Shown: one piece after another, positions 44,942 through 54,523 of the stretch
Numbering within the stretch: position 1 is the stretch's first letter
Layout: each line of letters starts with the position of its first letter
Translations under genes and position numbers: made by a program
Notes under the pieces: model-generated
Seen by the model: only the letters and a program-made list of their open reading frames with translations
Told to the model about the DNA's origin: nothing
Databases searched by the model: none
NCBI RefSeq assembly: GCF_014207095.1
Contig: NZ_JACHBG010000001.1
Span: 868,001-932,000 of the forward strand
DNA: 64,000 nucleotides
Direction: 5' to 3'
Source: Martinezella lusitana
GTDB lineage: Bacteria; Pseudomonadota; Alphaproteobacteria; Rhizobiales; Rhizobiaceae

Positions 44942-46081
44942 ATGTATAGAGGCAGGCTGGAGCGGGATCTGAAGATCTGGGTCGACAAGGGCCTTGTCGA
45001 CGCGGCGGCGGCAAAGGCTATGCTGCAAGAATATGATGGTCGCCAGACGAGTTTTAGTGCTGGTCGGGTTCTGGCCATTATTGCGGCCACGCTTCTCGGC
45101 CTTGCACTGCTGCTCTTCATTTCCGCTAATTGGGAAGGGATCCCGAGGCTTGCGCGTCTGGCGGCGCTGGTCGCCATGATATGGGCCCTTTATCTAGGCG
45201 CCGCCTACCTGCTGGCCCTGGGGCGCTCGATTCTTGCCGCAGCGCTGCTCATTCTCGGCACGCTGAGCTTCGGCGGCGCCATGGCTCTGGTCGGACAGAT
45301 GTATAATATGTCCGGCGACGAACTGACGATGATGATCGTCTGGTTCGCTTCGGCCTGCATCGTGGCGGCGTTGTTTTGCTCAAGCGCGCAGGTCGCGCTT
45401 GCGGGCTTTCTCGCCTGGACATTTTGCGGCTTCTATCTTTGGGATCATTTCAACGACTGGGATGGCCTCATGCCGTGGGTGCCGCCCCTGATGTCAGTAG
45501 TTCTGATCATCCTCGTCAGATATGTCGACGCACCGGGGGCACGGCACTTCGCCTATCTCATGCTTGTCGGATGGCTGACATGGCTTTTTGGCCAGCATGA
45601 AAGTCAGAATGCGGCGATCCTTTTCGCGGCCGTCGGAATGGTGGTCTTCCTTGCCGTCAGCGTTCCAGCCTCGCCACTCATGCCTGTCGTGCGGTCGGCG
45701 GGTGCCGTGCCCGGCTTTTATGCCTTTCTTCTTGCCTCGATCGGCCTCTTCCTTGTCCATGCGGAAATCGGCGGCGGCATTTTCTCCAGCAGTGCTTGGG
45801 TCGACCACAGGCTGCCGCTTATCCTCGTGGCAGCCGCAACGCTGGCAAGCGCGGTGGTGGCGATCGCTCTTGGCGGCCGTGACAATGGCGCAGTGCGCTA
45901 TCTCGCTTACTTCGTCTTTGCCTGCGAGATTCTTTATCTAGCCAGCGAGACCATCGGTTCGATCATCGGCACGGCAGGTTTCTTCCTGATCGCCGGTCTG
46001 ATGGTAGCGCTCGCCGCGTGGGTGGTCATCCAGCTCGAGCGACGATTCTCCAACGCAGACAGGCAGGAGACACGGGCATGA
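44942..46081 (+). CDS. DUF2157 membrane protein
   Basis: A 379-residue integral membrane protein. Residues 1-35 are a cytoplasmic N-terminal segment of DUF2157 type (LERDLKIWVDKGLVDAAAAKAML). About ten membrane segments follow from residue 40 (GRVLAIIAATLLGLALLLFIS with the conserved ANWEGIPRLAR loop). Function is unknown; in many bacteria DUF2157 genes are paired with GDYXXLXY-domain genes, as here. ATG 44942. Its stop overlaps the start of the next gene. Confidence 0.88.
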   Translation: MYRGRLERDLKIWVDKGLVDAAAAKAMLQEYDGRQTSFSAGRVLAIIAATLLGLALLLFISANWEGIPRLARLAALVAMIWALYLGAAYLLALGRSILAAALLILGTLSFGGAMALVGQMYNMSGDELTMMIVWFASACIVAALFCSSAQVALAGFLAWTFCGFYLWDHFNDWDGLMPWVPPLMSVVLIILVRYVDAPGARHFAYLMLVGWLTWLFGQHESQNAAILFAAVGMVVFLAVSVPASPLMPVVRSAGAVPGFYAFLLASIGLFLVHAEIGGGIFSSSAWVDHRLPLILVAAATLASAVVAIALGGRDNGAVRYLAYFVFACEILYLASETIGSIIGTAGFFLIAGLMVALAAWVVIQLERRFSNADRQETRA

Positions 46082-46695
46082 CCGATATGGCCGACAAGAA
46101 CATTGCCACCGTCACTCCGCGCCGACTGTGGGCAGCAGCCATTATCGTCGCCATCCTGCAGACCGCCGTCCTTGGCTATATGGTCGGCGAACGGGCTTGG
46201 GGCTTGCGAAGCGGTGTCGAAGTCATTCTGAAGATAGCGCCTGTCGATCCCCGCGATCTCCTGCGCGGCGACTACGTCACCTTGAACTACGACATTTCGC
46301 GGGTCCCGATGTCGACGCTGCGCGACGGACCGCCGAAAATGAGCCTGACCACTCAGGTCCTGTCCGTTCGGTTGAAAAAGCAGGAGGACGGCTATTGGGG
46401 CATTGTCGAATCATCCTTTAAGCCGCTTGAGCCAAAGCCTGATACCGTCATCCTGAAAAGCTTGCCGTTCGACTATACATTTTATGGCGACGCCACCGAT
46501 GCGTCGCAGGAGATGATCGGCGTGATCTATGGCATCGAGCGCTATTATGTGCCCGAAGGACAAGGGCACGACATCGAAAGCGCACGCAATGCCAATCGCG
46601 TCGCTATCGCCGCTCGTATCTCTTCCGGCGGCAAAGCCCACATCAGAAGCCTGCTTCTCGATGGCAAATCCGTCTATGAAGAGCCGCTTTACTGA
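46078..46695 (+). CDS. GDYXXLXY-domain protein
   Basis: A 205-residue protein with one N-terminal membrane segment (LWAAAIIVAILQTAVLGYMV) and an extracytoplasmic domain carrying the family's signature LLRGDYVTLNYDIS (near residue 65). Function is unknown. The ATG overlaps the DUF2157 stop (ATGA), so the two are translationally coupled and probably work together in the membrane. Confidence 0.88.
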   Translation: MTDMADKNIATVTPRRLWAAAIIVAILQTAVLGYMVGERAWGLRSGVEVILKIAPVDPRDLLRGDYVTLNYDISRVPMSTLRDGPPKMSLTTQVLSVRLKKQEDGYWGIVESSFKPLEPKPDTVILKSLPFDYTFYGDATDASQEMIGVIYGIERYYVPEGQGHDIESARNANRVAIAARISSGGKAHIRSLLLDGKSVYEEPLY

Positions 46696-46756
46696 CGATA
46701 TTGACCCGAAGATGCCGATAAGCTTTGTGAGCAGTCGTGGAACCGTCATTTTTCCT

Positions 46757-46784
46757 TTGCGTGGTTTGAAACGGGTGATATAGA
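46757..46784 (+). promoter_or_regulatory. Possible promoter of tRNA-Leu
   Basis: TTGCGT (46757-46762), a 16-base spacer and TATAGA (46779-46784) lie 56 bases upstream of tRNA-Leu. The match to a housekeeping promoter is fair but unproven. Confidence 0.35.
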
Positions 46785-46839
46785 GACGCCGCGCTCCGGA
46801 AGCCCCCATGGGCAGGCATTGCCATGCGGTTTTGGGAAC

Positions 46840-46924
<85 letters not shown>

Positions 46925-47200
46925 AGACGTCTTATGGACGGGGGAGGCTGATGAAGTCCGTCTCCCGATAGCTATAGGACGCGCCATTTTGCCCAGGCAT
47001 CCCGCTTCGAATGGGGAGTGGATCAGATGCTCTGGCTCGAAACGAGGATTGAGCTGCCTTTTGCGCGTTCGTTGGAAGGCGCGGCGCTCTTGGCAAAATG
47101 ATAGAGAATTGCATCCAAGCCACGCTCGGGATTTTCCGGCGTCGTGCTCATCGTAACGAACGGCTGTCTGGGCACGGCCGCCATGAATGAAGGTAGGACA

Positions 47201-48691
47201 ATGCAGGTTATCGAAACGCTCGCTGAAGGGCTGAAGCGCGAAATCAAGGTGGTCATCCCGGCCAAGGACATGGAAGTGCGCATGAACGAGCGCCTGGCCG
47301 AGGTCAAGGACAAGGTCCGGATCAACGGCTTCCGTCCCGGCAAGGTTCCGGTTGCTCACCTGAAGAAGGTCTACGGCAAGTCGATCATGGCTGATCTCGT
47401 CAACGAAATCGTTCGCGACCAGCCGCCGGCAATCCTGACCGAGCGCGGCGAAAAGTCGGCTACCCAGCCGGAAATCGCCATGACCGAGGACAAGGACGAG
47501 GCAGAAAAGATCCTCGCTGCCGAGGCCGATTTCGAATTCACGCTCTCCTACGAAGTCATCCCGGCGATCGAGCTGAAGTCCGTCAAGGGCATCAAGGTCA
47601 CGCGCGAAGTTGCTGAAATCGCCGAAGACGAAGTTACCGAGCAGATCCTCAAGATCGCTGAAAGCGCTCGTAGCTACGAAACCAAGAAGGGCAAGGCTGC
47701 CAACGGCGACCGCGTCACCATCGATTACCTCGGCAAGGTCGACGGCGTTGCCTTCGACGGCGGCAAGGACGAAGATTCGCAGCTGGTTCTCGGTTCGAAC
47801 CGCTTCATCCCGGGATTCGAAGAGCAGCTCGTCGGCGTCAAGGCTGGCGAAGAGAAGGTCATCACCGTAACCTTCCCGGCTGACTACCCGGCCAAGAACC
47901 TCGCAGGCAAGGAAGCCACCTTCGACATCAACGTCAAGGAAGTCGCTGCTCCCGGCGAAATCGAAATCAACGACGAACTCGCTTCCAAGCTCGGCCTCGA
48001 ATCTGCCGATCGCCTGAAGGAAATCGTTCGCGGCCAGATCGAAAGCCAGTACGGCTCGGTTACTCGCCAGAAGGTCAAGCGTCAGATTCTCGACCAGCTC
48101 GACGAAATGTATCAGTTCGACACGCCGCAGAAGCTTGTCGACGCTGAGTTCGCCAGCATCTGGCGCCAGATCCAGGCGGATCTGGCTGAATCCGGCAAGA
48201 CCTTCGAAGACGAAGACACGACCGAAGAAAAGGCTCGCGAAGAATACCGCAAGCTCGCTGAGCGTCGCGTTCGCCTCGGTCTCGTTCTCTCCGAAATCGG
48301 CGAGAAGGCCGGTGTCGAAGTCAGCGAAGACGAACTGCAGCGCGCTCTCTATGCTCAGCTCCAGCAGTTCCCGGGCCAGGAAAAGGAAATCCTGGAATTC
48401 TTCCGCAACACGCCTGGCGCTTCCGCTAACCTGCGCGCTCCGATCTTCGAAGAAAAGGTCATCGACCACCTGCTGACCGAAGTCGACGTTACGGACAAGA
48501 CCGTTTCCAAGGAAGCGCTGCTGGCCGACGACGAAGACGAAGACAAGCCGGCTGCCAAGAAGGCTGCTCCGAAGAAGAAGGCTGCTGCCAAGGCTGAAGC
48601 GACTGAAGCTGCTGCCGAAGGCGAAGAAGCTGCCGCTCCGAAGAAGAAGGCTGCTCCGAAGAAGAAGGCCGCTGAGGACAGCGCCGAGTAA
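47201..48691 (+). CDS. tig: Trigger factor, ribosome-bound chaperone and prolyl isomerase
   Basis: A 496-residue chaperone. The N-terminal ribosome-binding domain has the GFRPGKVP signature (residues 47-54). The FKBP-type PPIase domain is near 155-245 ([24 protein letters not shown]), and the C-terminal arm domain runs to about 430. The last 55 residues form an unusual tail: acidic (DDEDED) then repeats of PKKKAA separated by Ala/Glu. E. coli Tig has no such tail. AAGGTAGG precedes ATG 47201. Monocistronic, with a strong terminator. Confidence 0.96.
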   Translation: MQVIETLAEGLKREIKVVIPAKDMEVRMNERLAEVKDKVRINGFRPGKVPVAHLKKVYGKSIMADLVNEIVRDQPPAILTERGEKSATQPEIAMTEDKDEAEKILAAEADFEFTLSYEVIPAIELKSVKGIKVTREVAEIAEDEVTEQILKIAESARSYETKKGKAANGDRVTIDYLGKVDGVAFDGGKDEDSQLVLGSNRFIPGFEEQLVGVKAGEEKVITVTFPADYPAKNLAGKEATFDINVKEVAAPGEIEINDELASKLGLESADRLKEIVRGQIESQYGSVTRQKVKRQILDQLDEMYQFDTPQKLVDAEFASIWRQIQADLAESGKTFEDEDTTEEKAREEYRKLAERRVRLGLVLSEIGEKAGVEVSEDELQRALYAQLQQFPGQEKEILEFFRNTPGASANLRAPIFEEKVIDHLLTEVDVTDKTVSKEALLADDEDEDKPAAKKAAPKKKAAAKAEATEAAAEGEEAAAPKKKAAPKKKAAEDSAE

Positions 48692-48720
48692 TCGGTTCTT
48701 CTTCCGGACTGAAATCAAGA

Positions 48721-48748
48721 GCCCTGCCGTTTGCGGCAGGGCTTTTTT
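48721..48748 (+). terminator. Rho-independent terminator after tig
   Basis: GCCCTGCCG (48721-48729) pairs with CGGCAGGGC (48734-48742) around TTTG, followed by six T. Confidence 0.95.
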
Positions 48749-49057
48749 GTTGTGTCAACGCAGGGACTCTTTTGTTGCTTCCCTTTATCCGCGATTGGGG
48801 CTGTAGTGCCTGTTGCGGTGGCGGCTGGAAGATCGACTCTCCTTTGAGGCACTGCCTGCAGCGCAGATCGTCATCGGATACGATGGACAATTCTTGCCTG
48901 CGTTATCGGTCCTCCATCTCGAAGCGCGGCACGATAGAGCAATTCCAGGAAAAGTGCGCAGCGCTTTTCCGTCCAGAATTGCTTGCAACAAGGGGATAGA
49001 GTTTTTTGCGGTTCGAAGAAAAGCGGAAAGGCCCCAAGATTATGAAGGAGGTCGAAT
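48749..49057. other. Intergenic region between tig and a HAD gene
   Basis: About 310 bases. No gene is convincing. It contains the palindromic repeat at 48939-48982 and, at its end, the AAGGAGG ribosome-binding site of the HAD gene. Confidence 0.45.
48939..48982. repeat. Palindromic intergenic repeat unit of rhizobial type
   Basis: A 44-base imperfect palindrome: GCAATTC (48939-48945) pairs with GAATTGC (48976-48982), enclosing GGAAAAG/CTTTTCC around GCGCAGC. Short palindromes with a core of this kind recur in intergenic DNA of many Rhizobium genomes, from memory. Only this copy was noticed in the window. Confidence 0.55.
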
Positions 49058-49735
49058 TTGATTGAAGCCGCGATGTTCGATCTGGATGAAACCCTCATCG
49101 ACCGCCGCGCCGCGCTGATGGCATTCCTGCCGGATCAGTTTAAGCGACTGGGGGACCAATTAAAGGGCGTCACTTTTCAGAATTTTCAGGACACGTTCTT
49201 TGCCTTGGAGAAGCACGGGTTCCTCGACAAACAGAAACTTTACCCGCGATTGGCGGCAGCGCTTGGCCTGGGGAGCGATTGTGAAACTCTCTTGCTTTCC
49301 GATTTTCAGAGGCGATACCCGCAATTCGCGAGACTGTCGTTTGGCGCCCTCGAAGCGCTCATTGCGTTGCGGCGGCATGGCTTGAAGACAGCCATTATCA
49401 GCAACGGCCACACAAACGTTCAAGCTGCAAAAATCGAGATCACCGGGCTTCGGAATGTGGTCGATCTCGTTGTCATTTCGGAGGATATCGGTTTGCGAAA
49501 ACCGGACCCGCGAATTTTTCAGCTAGCGGCCGAACGTCTGGACGTAGTCCCGGCACACTGCATTTTTGTCGGCGACAATCCAGAGGCGGATGTCGGGGGC
49601 GCAGTATCAGCGGGAATGACAGGCGTGTTTTATGGCGCCGGCTCATCTTGGCCGGACGCGCTGCCATCCCCGAAATACCGCATCGACACTTTCGCCGAAG
49701 TCCTCCCCCTGATTGAAACCCTGCATGGAGCTTAA
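49058..49735 (+). CDS. HAD-superfamily hydrolase
   Basis: A 225-residue haloacid dehalogenase-like phosphatase. Motif I is MFDLDETLIDR (nucleophile Asp near residue 8), motif II is AIISNGHTN, motif III is the Lys in GLRKPDPRIF and motif IV is FVGDNPEADVGGA. The helical cap between motifs I and II (residues 15-90) places it in subfamily I, like YjjG/Gph enzymes. The start is TTG 49058 with AAGGAGG six bases upstream; ATG 49073 is possible but badly spaced. The substrate is unknown. Confidence 0.85.
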   Translation: MIEAAMFDLDETLIDRRAALMAFLPDQFKRLGDQLKGVTFQNFQDTFFALEKHGFLDKQKLYPRLAAALGLGSDCETLLLSDFQRRYPQFARLSFGALEALIALRRHGLKTAIISNGHTNVQAAKIEITGLRNVVDLVVISEDIGLRKPDPRIFQLAAERLDVVPAHCIFVGDNPEADVGGAVSAGMTGVFYGAGSSWPDALPSPKYRIDTFAEVLPLIETLHGA

Positions 49736-49753
49736 CGTAAGCTTCATGGGTGC

Positions 49754-51160
49754 TCAAAGCTCCGACTTGATGTCGCCCATGCGGTTCCACGCGTCGAGGC
49801 CAGCAATCTTGTAGGCTTCAGCGAGGGTCGGGTAGTTGAAGGTGTTCTCGACGAAATATTCGACGGTGCCTTTGAGGTTCAGCACAGCCTGGCCGATATG
49901 GACGAGCTCGGTGGCACCTTCGCCGACGATATGGACGCCGAGCAGGCGGCGTGTCTTCAGCGAGAAGATCATCTTCAGGAGGCCGGTGTCGAGGCCCATG
50001 ATATGGCCACGCGAGGTCTCGCGGAATCGGGCGATGCCGCACTCATAGGGGATGTGCCGTTCCTTGACTTCTTCCTCGGAAAGGCCGCAGGTGGAAATCT
50101 CCGGCACGGCATAGATGCCGTAGGGGAAGTACTTCGGCGGCTCCTTGGCGATCGCGCCGACGGCGACGCGGGCGGCGATACGGCCTTGTTCCATGGACGT
50201 CGAGGCAAGGCTCGGGAAGCCGACGACATCGCCGGCGGCGAAGATGTGCGGAACCTTGGTGGCAAAGGTTTCCGGATTGACGCTCAGGCGGCCACGACTG
50301 TCAGCTTCGAGCCCGGCGGCTTCGAGGTTGAGCGTATCGGTCGCGCCCATCCGCCCGGCGGCGAACAGAACCATGTCCGTCGTAATGTGGCGTCCGTTGT
50401 CGAGCGTCAGCTCCACTTTGCCGTTCGGCAAGCGCTCCACTTTTTCGGCTTTCTGTCCCAACAGCAGCTTCATGTTGCGGTCGCGCAGCTGGTAGATGAA
50501 ATCCTCGACAATCTCCTTGTCGATGAAGTCGAGCATGGTGGATTTCGGATCGAGCAGCGTCACCTGCGTATCGAGCGCGCTGAAGATGGTCGCATATTCG
50601 ATGCCGATGACGCCGGCGCCGATGACGACCATCGACCGGGGCAATTCCTCGATCTCCAGCAGCTCGTCGCTATCGAGCACCGTCTTGTTGTCGAAGGGCA
50701 TGTAGTCGGGACGAAACGGCTTTGTGCCGACTGCGAGCAGAATACTGGCGGCGGATACGGTCACCACCTCGCCATCATCCTTGACGATCTGCATGGTCTG
50801 GGGATCGACGAAGCTCGCCTTGCCGCGAATGTGCTGAACCCGATTGCGTGCAAACTGATGCTCGAGCACCTCGACTTCATGGTCGAGGGTAATGAGCAGG
50901 CGACGGCGCAGGTCCTCGGCGCTGATCTCCTGTTTGACGCGATAGGCGCGTCCATAGAAGCCGCGTTCGCGCCAGCCGGAGAGGTTGAGTGCGGTTTCAC
51001 GCAATGTCTTTGAAGGAATGGTGCCGGTATGGACCGATACGCCGCCGACGCGCTTGCCTTGCTCGACGACGAGCACCTTCTTGCCGAGTTTGGCGGCCTG
51101 AATGGCGCCTCTGCGGCCGGCAGGGCCGCTACCCACGACTAGGAGATCGAATTGGTCCAT
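49754..51160 (-). CDS. sthA: Soluble pyridine nucleotide transhydrogenase
   Basis: A 468-residue FAD flavoprotein of the disulfide reductase family that exchanges reducing equivalents between NADPH and NAD+. The FAD motif is LLVVGSGPAGRRGAIQAAKLG. The usual CxxxxC redox pair is replaced by GGVSVHTGTIPSKT, the hallmark that separates SthA from dihydrolipoamide dehydrogenase and glutathione reductase. The NAD motif is VVIGAGVIGIEYA, and the dimerisation domain is at the C-terminus (from 345). GAGG precedes the ATG at 51160. Confidence 0.95.
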   Translation of the reverse strand: MDQFDLLVVGSGPAGRRGAIQAAKLGKKVLVVEQGKRVGGVSVHTGTIPSKTLRETALNLSGWRERGFYGRAYRVKQEISAEDLRRRLLITLDHEVEVLEHQFARNRVQHIRGKASFVDPQTMQIVKDDGEVVTVSAASILLAVGTKPFRPDYMPFDNKTVLDSDELLEIEELPRSMVVIGAGVIGIEYATIFSALDTQVTLLDPKSTMLDFIDKEIVEDFIYQLRDRNMKLLLGQKAEKVERLPNGKVELTLDNGRHITTDMVLFAAGRMGATDTLNLEAAGLEADSRGRLSVNPETFATKVPHIFAAGDVVGFPSLASTSMEQGRIAARVAVGAIAKEPPKYFPYGIYAVPEISTCGLSEEEVKERHIPYECGIARFRETSRGHIMGLDTGLLKMIFSLKTRRLLGVHIVGEGATELVHIGQAVLNLKGTVEYFVENTFNYPTLAEAYKIAGLDAWNRMGDIKSEL

Positions 51161-51267
51161 CGGGAAGCCTCGGATGATTGAATAGGGAATCAATGTCGCA
51201 ACGCAACATGCTCCGTCAACCGGTAGCTGCTCAATGTTACAGAATATCTAACGCAAACTTCGCGTCT

Positions 51268-51864
51268 TCAGGAGGCCGAAAGCCGAAGCCAGGGTTCCAG
51301 CTTCTCGAAGGTGCGATCCATCGCATAGGCGCGCAGAAAGGAGAGCGAGATGTGCCCGTAGACGATCGACATCTGATGCTCCGCAGTCGCTTCGTCGACC
51401 TTGGCGATGGCGGCGAGATAAAGTGCGGAGGCAAGTCCGGTACGATCCGAGCCCGCCTGACAGTGAATGAGAATAGGCTTCGGCGCGTCGCGCATGATGG
51501 CGACCAGTTGCTCCGCCTGTTCCTGCGTCAACTCGCGGGCCGACGACATGCGGAAGTCGATATGGTTGATATCGAGCTGCTTGGCTTCGGCAACCTCGTT
51601 GTCGTACCAATGATGGCCGCTATTGTCGCCGCGCAGATTGATGATGGTCTTAATGCCATACTGCTTCTGAAATTGCGCTATCGTCGCCGCAGAGGGCTGC
51701 GAAGAACGATAGACTTGGCCTTCAATGACGGGGTGGAGGTTGGTCGTCCAGACCATGTGAGCATAGAAGCCGCCAGCGGTCGCCGCGAACCCTCCGACGA
51801 GAACAGCCGCAACGCGCGCCGCACGACGGAGATAACCGGTAAACGTTGGTGATGTCTTCTGCAT
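51268..51864 (-). CDS. Dual-specificity/tyrosine phosphatase-like protein with an N-terminal membrane anchor
   Basis: A 198-residue protein with an N-terminal membrane segment (AARVAAVLVGGFAATAGGFYAHM) and a periplasmic Cys-type phosphatase domain. The P-loop is IHCQAGSDRTG (about residues 131-141, C-x5-R), and the region before it (YRSSQPSAATIAQFQKQYGIKTIINLRGD) is typical of the fused DSP-PTPase family. The general-acid Asp could be in DFRMSSA. The substrate (protein phosphotyrosine, phosphoinositide or other) is unknown. It reads in the same direction as sthA, which lies 107 bases downstream. Confidence 0.85.
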   Translation of the reverse strand: MQKTSPTFTGYLRRAARVAAVLVGGFAATAGGFYAHMVWTTNLHPVIEGQVYRSSQPSAATIAQFQKQYGIKTIINLRGDNSGHHWYDNEVAEAKQLDINHIDFRMSSARELTQEQAEQLVAIMRDAPKPILIHCQAGSDRTGLASALYLAAIAKVDEATAEHQMSIVYGHISLSFLRAYAMDRTFEKLEPWLRLSAS

Positions 51865-52097
51865 GTGATCTCCGGATCGGCCGAACTCTCAAACGAATAG
51901 GCCAAATCAAAACAATGGCTTCCGCCGGCGGACACGCCGGTTTAGGCCTATTATTTCTTCTGCCAGATCATCCTGACGCCGAACTGAAAAACGGCCGAAG
52001 CAATGAAACGAGTCGCTTCTATTCGCGGATGTGGAATATTTAAGTTAAGAATATTAAATTATATTAATGTTTTATTGCGCTGCTTTGATGCGATACT

Positions 52098-52916
52098 TCA
52101 AATAAGTCGCAATGCGCGGAAGCTGACGTGTCCGTTCTTGCCGATGATAATATGATCGTGAACGGTAATGCCCAGAGGCTTGGCCGTGTCGATGATCGTC
52201 TTGGTCATCTCTATATCGGCCCGCGAGGGAGTAGGGTCCCCCGATGGATGGTTGTGGACGAGGATCACGGCCGAAGCGGAGAGCTCAAGCGCACGTTTGA
52301 CGACTTCGCGAGGATAGACCGGCGTGTGATCGATCGTGCCGAAACCCTGAATTTCGTCCGCGATCAGGGCATTCCTCTTGTCGAGGAAGAGCAGTCGGAA
52401 TTGTTCTCGCGCTTCGTGCGCCATAGCGGTGTGACAGTAGTCGATCAGCGCTTTCCATGAGGACAGCACCGGCTTGCCCGCCAGTTCGCTCTTCAGCATG
52501 CGCTGCGCCACGCTCGCCATCAGCTTCAGATCGAGCGCAACGGCGTCGCCGACACCCTTGACCTCGGTCAGCAGATTGACGGGAGCGCCGAACACTCCGC
52601 CGAGCGTGCCGAAGCGGGCAAGCAGAGCTTTTGCGATCGGCTTGGTGTCACGGCGCGGGATCAGCCGGAAAAGCAGCAGTTCCAGAATTTCATAGTCGGC
52701 AAGCGCCGCATCGCCGCCATCGCGATAGCGGTTTCGCAGCCGTTCGCGATGGCCGTGATAGTCGGCCTCGGCCTTGGCAGGCGCAAGCTTCGCCGCTTTT
52801 GTCGGGAAGAACAATCGCTCGTCGAAAAGAGGAGCCTCTTCCAAAGCCTCCGCAGTCCCACCGCCATCTAGGGGCATGTCTCCATGTCCAGTGGAAAGAG
52901 CGGGACGCTTCGCCAT
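52098..52916 (-). CDS. radC: RadC-family JAB-domain protein
   Basis: A 272-residue protein: N-terminal disordered part, a helix-hairpin-helix region ([31 protein letters not shown], then [14 protein letters not shown]), and a C-terminal JAB/MPN metalloprotease-like domain with [15 protein letters not shown] (zinc-binding H-x-H and downstream Asp). Despite the name, RadC proteins are not established repair enzymes. The gene begins 3 bases after the stop of map, in the run phaC-sfsA-map-radC. Confidence 0.93.
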   Translation of the reverse strand: MAKRPALSTGHGDMPLDGGGTAEALEEAPLFDERLFFPTKAAKLAPAKAEADYHGHRERLRNRYRDGGDAALADYEILELLLFRLIPRRDTKPIAKALLARFGTLGGVFGAPVNLLTEVKGVGDAVALDLKLMASVAQRMLKSELAGKPVLSSWKALIDYCHTAMAHEAREQFRLLFLDKRNALIADEIQGFGTIDHTPVYPREVVKRALELSASAVILVHNHPSGDPTPSRADIEMTKTIIDTAKPLGITVHDHIIIGKNGHVSFRALRLI

Positions 52917-52919
52917 GAA

Positions 52920-53756
52920 TTATCCCTGCAACGGCGGCAGGCCGGGGCGATCGAGACCGCCGGGCGATAGAGTAAAGATCTCGCAGCCCGTCGCGGTCAC
53001 GCCGACCGTGTGTTCATATTGAGCCGAGAGCGAACGATCCCGCGTAACGGCGGTCCAGCCATCACCCAGCACCTTCACATGCGGCTTGCCGAGATTGATC
53101 ATCGGCTCGATGGTGAAGATCATGCCTTCGCGCAGCTCCGGTCCGTCGCTGGCGCGGCCGTAATGCAGGATGTTCGGCGAGTCATGGAAAAGGCTGCCGA
53201 CGCCATGGCCGCAGAAGTCGCGAACGACCGAGCATCGCTCACCCTCGGCATAGACTTGGATTGCTTCGCCGATTGCGCCGGTGCGGGCACCGGGATGTAC
53301 GGCGGCAATGCCGCGCATCAGGGATTCGTAGGTAACTTCGAGAAGTCGCTCGGCCGAGCGCTTGATCTCGCCGACCGGATACATGCGGCTGGAATCGCCA
53401 TGCCAGCCCTCGAGCACGTAGGTTACGTCGATATTGACGATATCGCCTTCGCGCAGCGGCTTGTCGTTGGGAATGCCATGACAGACGACATGGTTGATCG
53501 ACGTGCAGGAGGATTTCATGTAGCCGCGATAGTTCAGCGTCGCCGGATAGGCGCCATGATCCATGCCGAATTCGAAGACGAAGCGATCGATGGTGTCGGT
53601 TGGCACGCCGGGTCCGACGATGGCGGCGAGTTCATCGAGGCAACGGGCGGTCAGCTGGCATGCCTTGCGCATCCCGGCAAACGCGTCCTGTCCGTAGATG
53701 CGGATAGCGCCCGTGTTTTTTGCCGGCGCCGTTGCCGCTTCGATGTAGTTCACCAT
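52920..53756 (-). CDS. map: Methionine aminopeptidase, type I
   Basis: A 278-residue dimetal enzyme that removes N-terminal Met from new proteins. Ligands are seen in NIDVTYVLEGWHGDSSRMY (two Asp), CGHGVGSLFHDSPNI (His), GMIFTIEPM (Glu) and SAQYEHTV (Glu). The segment SCTSINHVVCHGIP is the conserved substrate-pocket region. sfsA ends 2 bases before its start, so the two are co-transcribed. Confidence 0.96.
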   Translation of the reverse strand: MVNYIEAATAPAKNTGAIRIYGQDAFAGMRKACQLTARCLDELAAIVGPGVPTDTIDRFVFEFGMDHGAYPATLNYRGYMKSSCTSINHVVCHGIPNDKPLREGDIVNIDVTYVLEGWHGDSSRMYPVGEIKRSAERLLEVTYESLMRGIAAVHPGARTGAIGEAIQVYAEGERCSVVRDFCGHGVGSLFHDSPNILHYGRASDGPELREGMIFTIEPMINLGKPHVKVLGDGWTAVTRDRSLSAQYEHTVGVTATGCEIFTLSPGGLDRPGLPPLQG

Positions 53757-53758
53757 GG

Positions 53759-54508
53759 TTAGCCTTTAGCTGAGATCTTTGTACTGGTATCTAATGCAGC
53801 TATGCCGGGTTCGTCTATCGGGATCAACCCGGCAGGCGCTAATTCTGTCGGCGAAACCCTGCATTTCAGTGCGTACACCTCCACGCCACGCGTCAACGCA
53901 CGATCGAAGGCTCTCGCATAGACGGGATCGAGATCGCCGCAGATCCGGAAGCGATTGCAATCATGCCGCTGGATCACGAAGAGCATGATGGCGCGGTGGC
54001 CTGCCTCCACCATATCGCCCAGCTCCTCCAGGTGCTTGGCGCCCCGGGCTGTCGCTGTATCGGGAAATTCGGCGAGCCCTTGTTGTCGCATGAAATGTAC
54101 GTTTTTCACCTCGACATAGGTGGTTGTCCGCAGAGGGTCGGTCAAGAGCAGGTCGATCCGTGAGTTGCGGCCATAATTCTGCTCACGCCTGACCGTCATA
54201 TATTCGCCGAGGTCTGAGACTTGCCCGAGAGCAATTGCCTCGGCGGCGATCCGGTTCGGCATGGCGGTATTGACCCCGACCGTCGTCCCGCCTGCCTCGA
54301 TCAGCTCGAAGACATGCCGATATTTGCGCTTGGCGCCATCGTGCTCGGAGAGCCAGATGCGCGAGCCGGGGGCAGTGAGCCCCAGCATGGAGCCGGTGTT
54401 CGGGCACGAGCCGGTGATGAAGGTTCCGTCCTCCAGCTCTGCATCGAAGAGGAAGCGCTTGTAGCGCGCGATCAATCGGGCGGGAACGAGGGGCGAATTG
54501 AACAACAT
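53759..54508 (-). CDS. sfsA: SfsA-family DNA/RNA nuclease-like protein
   Basis: A 249-residue SfsA homologue. The N-terminal OB-like domain includes [20 protein letters not shown] and [11 protein letters not shown]. The C-terminal PD-(D/E)XK-like core includes [19 protein letters not shown] and [17 protein letters not shown]. coli SfsA was named for sugar-fermentation stimulation, and its physiological role is still unclear. It lies 15 bases downstream of phaC and 2 bases upstream of map. Confidence 0.94.
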   Translation of the reverse strand: MLFNSPLVPARLIARYKRFLFDAELEDGTFITGSCPNTGSMLGLTAPGSRIWLSEHDGAKRKYRHVFELIEAGGTTVGVNTAMPNRIAAEAIALGQVSDLGEYMTVRREQNYGRNSRIDLLLTDPLRTTTYVEVKNVHFMRQQGLAEFPDTATARGAKHLEELGDMVEAGHRAIMLFVIQRHDCNRFRICGDLDPVYARAFDRALTRGVEVYALKCRVSPTELAPAGLIPIDEPGIAALDTSTKISAKG

Positions 54509-54523
54509 GTGCGGATCGTCCGG

